A stretch of 64,000 nucleotides of DNA from Chamaecyparis obtusa (lineage: Eukaryota > Streptophyta > Pinopsida > Cupressales > Cupressaceae). The DNA lies in NCBI GenBank assembly GCA_027943335.1, contig BSBK01006754.1, forward strand, positions 648,001 through 712,000, read 5' to 3'. Positions 60,882 to 64,000 of this stretch are shown piece after piece. The notes beneath the pieces are model-generated. The model ran no database searches. It saw only the letters and a list, made by a program, of their open reading frames with translations, and was not told the origin of the DNA. Numbering within the stretch: the stretch's first letter is position 1; the number at the start of each line of letters is the position of its first letter. The translations under genes were made by a program, and so were the position numbers.

Positions 60882-61078
60882 ATATCGCGCGATACTTCTC
60901 AGGTATATCGCGTGATATACCTTACTAAATGCGTACGATACTTCGCGCCAGAGAAGAATCGCACGGCAGTATTGAGGTATATTGCCTGGTCTCGAGCGAA
61001 GTATCGCCTGGTGTTGGGTGAAATATCGCGCAGACTGAAAAGTATCGCCTGGTGTCGGGCGAAGTATCGCGCGATACT
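60882..61078. repeat. Cluster of ATCGCGCGAT palindromes
   Basis: Includes ATATCGCGCGATACT (60,882-60,896), the perfect inverted repeat GGTATATCGCGTGATATACC (60,902-60,921) and the 16 bp perfect palindrome AGTATCGCGCGATACT (61,063-61,078). Several GAAGTATCGC and AGTATCGCCTGGTG half-units lie between. The cluster is CpG-dense against an AT-rich background. Confidence 0.85.
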
Positions 61079-62998
61079 GTGTCTGAACCTGGCAGTGAGC
61101 TATTTTTAGGCTATTTTATCTATCTTGCAAGTTTTAGGTTCTTAGCTATCTTTTTGAAATTTTCTGAAATTTCCAGCGTTTTCAAATCCGTGCCTATTTT
61201 AAGTGTGATATATCATTGGAAAGGTCTTTCCGAGCCCAATCCAACCATGATGGTTTCATTTTCAGATTTTATCATTTGATCAAGTATTTTTGCAGATTAT
61301 CAGATTTTTCATGTGCTAACCATTGTGGGTCTAACAAGTTGTGGTTGTAGGTGCTTCTTGCTTGAAATTTGCTAAAATCGCATGTCAAAGAGGGCTACTA
61401 ATAGTTTTTGCAGGGCTACCCTAAGCATAAAAACCAAATCAAGTGCTTGTTTAATTGCTTTCTTTATTAAGTGCGGCATATACTAGTTGTTTCATTAGGC
61501 ACTTAATACTTTGTGAAAGGAACCTTGGGGTGGTAGGAGAAGTATGCTCTTCACCTTTAGGTGAATCAGAAAATCTTGACCCATCTTGAGGTTTTGGAAG
61601 CAAAGGGGTAATTAGATCTTGTTTGGTGTGTTTGGGAGAAGTTTTTGAGATAGGGGAGTATGCTCTTCACCCTTGTGGTGAATCAAAAACCTTGAACCTC
61701 AAAAATTATCCATTCTTTGTTTAGCTTAGGATCCTTTAGCGGGCCTGCTCTTGAGAAATCAAGAGGAACGACCCAAGTGGGGACAACCTTGTCATCATTT
61801 TCCTTGGTGGCAAGTGATTCCAACTCACTATAATCTCAAGGCTATCAAGGACACAAAACCTTGGTAGACATAGTACTTATCTTCGCTTGATGTGAGTAAC
61901 TTGTGGGATTGTGACCATTAGGAAAGCATTAAGCAAGAATGCTTAAGGTACTCTTGAGGCCGCGAGGTCCTAGTCCTTTATGAGGAGCAAGAGGGGTGCT
62001 ATGAATGGAAACCCTTACTATGAACCATTAGATAGAGGCCACCCTATTTTAGCCGCTTAGCTTCGTGGTGCAAGGATTGATCCAAGTGGACTTACCCGGA
62101 TCACCCCAAGACACTCACCATATGTGTTCCTTTGGTTGTGTTTTTGACACTTCCATGACAATGCCAATATCTCTTGTGGGCAACCACTTGGTGTGAGGCA
62201 AGGGAGCATCAAGTTGTGGGCCACGTTGTTAAGTAATGAGCCTTGTCCTTCTAGGTAGTAATTGTTTGAATTGTCTTCGATTGTGCTATGCCCGTGTAAA
62301 CGTTCTTAACATTCAAACAAACGGTAGCATTCATAAGGTTTTCTATTTTGATATCACAAGTGCTTGTCTTGGCAAGGTTGCTTTTTCCCTTGTTTCAAGT
62401 GTTCTATGACATGTTTGATCCCATACTGTTTGCAAACCTGTCTTTTATCTATTGCTACTGCTTGTCAAACTGAGAAATTGCACTGTTCAATCTACAAATT
62501 TAGTCAAAGCGCTTCAAAACTGAGTTTTTCACATTCACTGGTCAAGAGTCATATGATATTGAAGTATCCTTGCATACCCTCAACCAAGAATCCTGAGTCA
62601 TTTCTACTGTCCTGTCATTGCTACAATTCGGAGTTGCTAAACTTGCACTTTAACCTGCTGTAGAGTGTCCTTTTCTGTTCTTACTTGAAACTGGTTTGTT
62701 ACTTACATGCTTAGATTTGTTCTAGACTGAAACAAATGAGCTAAAACTATTGGGTTTGAGTTTAACAAATGCTACTCTTGATCACTTGTCACATCACGAT
62801 TACCTCTCTAGCTACTTGCTTATTGAGCTTCTTGCTCGCTGCTCGGCTTTAGTCAATTGATTGCTGTAAGTGCTTGAGCACTTTTGACGAGCCATCTCTC
62901 TCTATTGTTCTACTTTGACAAGTGATCTTTATTAGCGTTGCTTATCTCATATCTGAGAAACTTTTTCTCATTCTATTAGTCAACCAACATCTCTTTTC

Positions 62999-64000
62999 AT
63001 GCCGGTTACAACTCGGTCTCAATTTGAGCAGGAGAGTCATCCTCCATTCAATTATACACAGTTACCTTCTCCAACTAGACGTTCAAAAGCACCCATTAGC
63101 AACAACAGTTCTAGTTCTGACCAATCTGAGAATTCTAAGGCTACACCATGGTATAAAGGAGGTTTCCTCTTTTCTACATTCAAGACCCCCAAAAACACGG
63201 ACACTGTCTCACTCACTTTGACTAAACAAGAAAAGTTTCAACTCTTGCAAGAACACTTTGAGCGTAAGGATAATCAAGCGCACTTAGAAAAAGAACACAA
63301 TCAACAAAGGATGGATGCTACTAGGCGCATGGCTTATAGAGGGACATTTCATGAGCAACCTGAGACTAGTAATCATGAGCATAGACCTCTTTTTAACAAT
63401 GGCAACAATGACAACAACACGCCACCAAGATCTCCTCCAAGGCCAACTTTTGCTATGCCTTCTTCACCTCCTAGACCTCCTCCCTCTCAACATGAGGCAG
63501 AGGCTAATGATGAGATTTCTAGTGAGGATCTTATGAGATGTGAACAAGATGTGGATTTCCAACGAATGATGCATAAGCTTTTAGAGCGTAATGGCGATCA
63601 ATATTTTCAATATATGACTTCTAGAGGATACAAGCTTCCTCCCGGCTATGATGTCAGACAAATTGTCCAACAAAGAGTACCAACTGAATTGGAAGTCCTT
63701 CAAGAAGAATTACGTCGGACAAATCAACGCCTTACCCAAATGGCATTAGAAAGAGAGACTCCAAAGGTCTCTTTTGTAGAATCAATTTGTGCTCTTCCTT
63801 TTGATAAAAGTCTATACATGGTCCCATTTCCTAAGGATATTGAGGTTCCTAAATATGACAAGTATGATGGAAATGGTGACCCTCATGACCATGTGTGTCA
63901 TTTTTATGCTCTTAGTATGGACTTTCTTCATGAAGACACATATCTCCTACGCTTATTCCCTCGAAGCTTAAGAGGCCAAGCTTTGGAATGGTTTGTGAAA
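62999..64000 (+). CDS. gag of the second Tat-type element (partial, open at window edge)
   Basis: From ATG at 62,999 (MPVTTRSQFEQESHPPFNY) the frame stays open for 334 codons to the last base. It has a charged N-terminal half, Pro-rich and Asn-rich stretches (about residues 125-165), a helix (ELEVLQEELRRTNQRLTQMA) and the capsid block YDKYDGNGDPHDHVCHFYAL with LFPRSLRGQALEWF. It aligns with 44,193-45,360 of the sister element, which is full of stops. Gag forms the particle that packages element RNA. It is the only long unbroken mobile-element frame in the window. Confidence 0.85.
   Translation, partial: MPVTTRSQFEQESHPPFNYTQLPSPTRRSKAPISNNSSSSDQSENSKATPWYKGGFLFSTFKTPKNTDTVSLTLTKQEKFQLLQEHFERKDNQAHLEKEHNQQRMDATRRMAYRGTFHEQPETSNHEHRPLFNNGNNDNNTPPRSPPRPTFAMPSSPPRPPPSQHEAEANDEISSEDLMRCEQDVDFQRMMHKLLERNGDQYFQYMTSRGYKLPPGYDVRQIVQQRVPTELEVLQEELRRTNQRLTQMALERETPKVSFVESICALPFDKSLYMVPFPKDIEVPKYDKYDGNGDPHDHVCHFYALSMDFLHEDTYLLRLFPRSLRGQALEWFVK

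Larger units (their letters stand above)
60754..62998 (+). other. 2.2 kb leader between LTR and gag
   Basis: No conserved ORF. It holds the palindrome cluster (60,882-61,078) and a two-unit repeat (AGTATGCTCTTCACC at 61,541 and 61,658, each followed by GGTGAATCA). The sister element has only about 45 bp between primer site and gag start, so this leader is specific to this family. Confidence 0.6.
59750..64000 (+). mobile_element. Second Tat-type Gypsy element, 5' part, runs off the window
   Basis: A 1,004 bp LTR, a primer-binding site, a 2.2 kb leader and an open gag frame, all on the plus strand. The LTR shares long blocks with the 928 bp LTRs of the 43,216-57,795 element (CTATGGGCTAACCATCTTAT, AATAAATAAAAAGCCCCC, GTTGCACAAATAAAGC), so the two belong to sister families. 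Confidence 0.85.

Overview
The window is transposon-rich nuclear DNA of a land plant. The evidence is plant-type CACTA transposase domains with GT-AG introns, plant Ty1/Copia and Ty3/Gypsy elements, and broken exons of plant-type HIR, CDC48 and MYCBP-like genes. Deep nesting and very long LTRs suggest a large genome, perhaps a gymnosperm; the species cannot be told from sequence alone. No intact cellular gene, rRNA, tRNA or CRISPR was found. Nearly every reading frame is a mobile-element ORF broken by stops.

Left nest (1-36,240). A Copia element (3' part from 33,397) was hit by a CACTA transposon that fills 1-33,396 and whose left end lies outside the window. The CACTA carries a tnp2 transposase gene (1-3,204) and a second multi-exon gene that begins with a SET-like domain and continues into a Transposase_24-like region (3,528-6,575, last exons 27,592-27,910). 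Near its right end it holds fragments of MYCBP-like, HIR (SPFH/Band-7) and CDC48 genes, then subterminal repeats and a CACTA terminus. An intron of the second gene is split by a 20.9 kb minus-strand Gypsy element (6,606-27,516, target duplication ATTAC). Its LTRs are about 6.6 and 6.7 kb, and each carries a degenerate ORF of about 1,380 codons on the gag-pol strand, downstream of the LTR TATA box. The pol order is PR, extra RNase H, RT, RNase H, IN.

Middle (36,240-41,370). This holds a 0.4 kb direct-repeat pair, a minus-strand Copia-type LTR with an initiator-tRNA-Met primer site, Copia LTR-like debris, and the probable 3' LTR of a minus-strand Gypsy element.

Right nest (41,370-64,000). The minus-strand Gypsy remnant has a protease, a G-patch and a CHHC motif but no RT or integrase. 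It is split by a 14.6 kb plus-strand Tat-type Gypsy element (43,216-57,795; 928 bp LTRs; dual RNase H; antisense plant-mobile-domain ORF). A second related plus-strand element begins at 59,750 and runs off the window with a gag frame open for 334 codons to the last base. Its leader holds palindromic ATCGCGCGAT repeats. Decayed versions of the same palindromes lie beside the antisense ORF of the 14.6 kb element.
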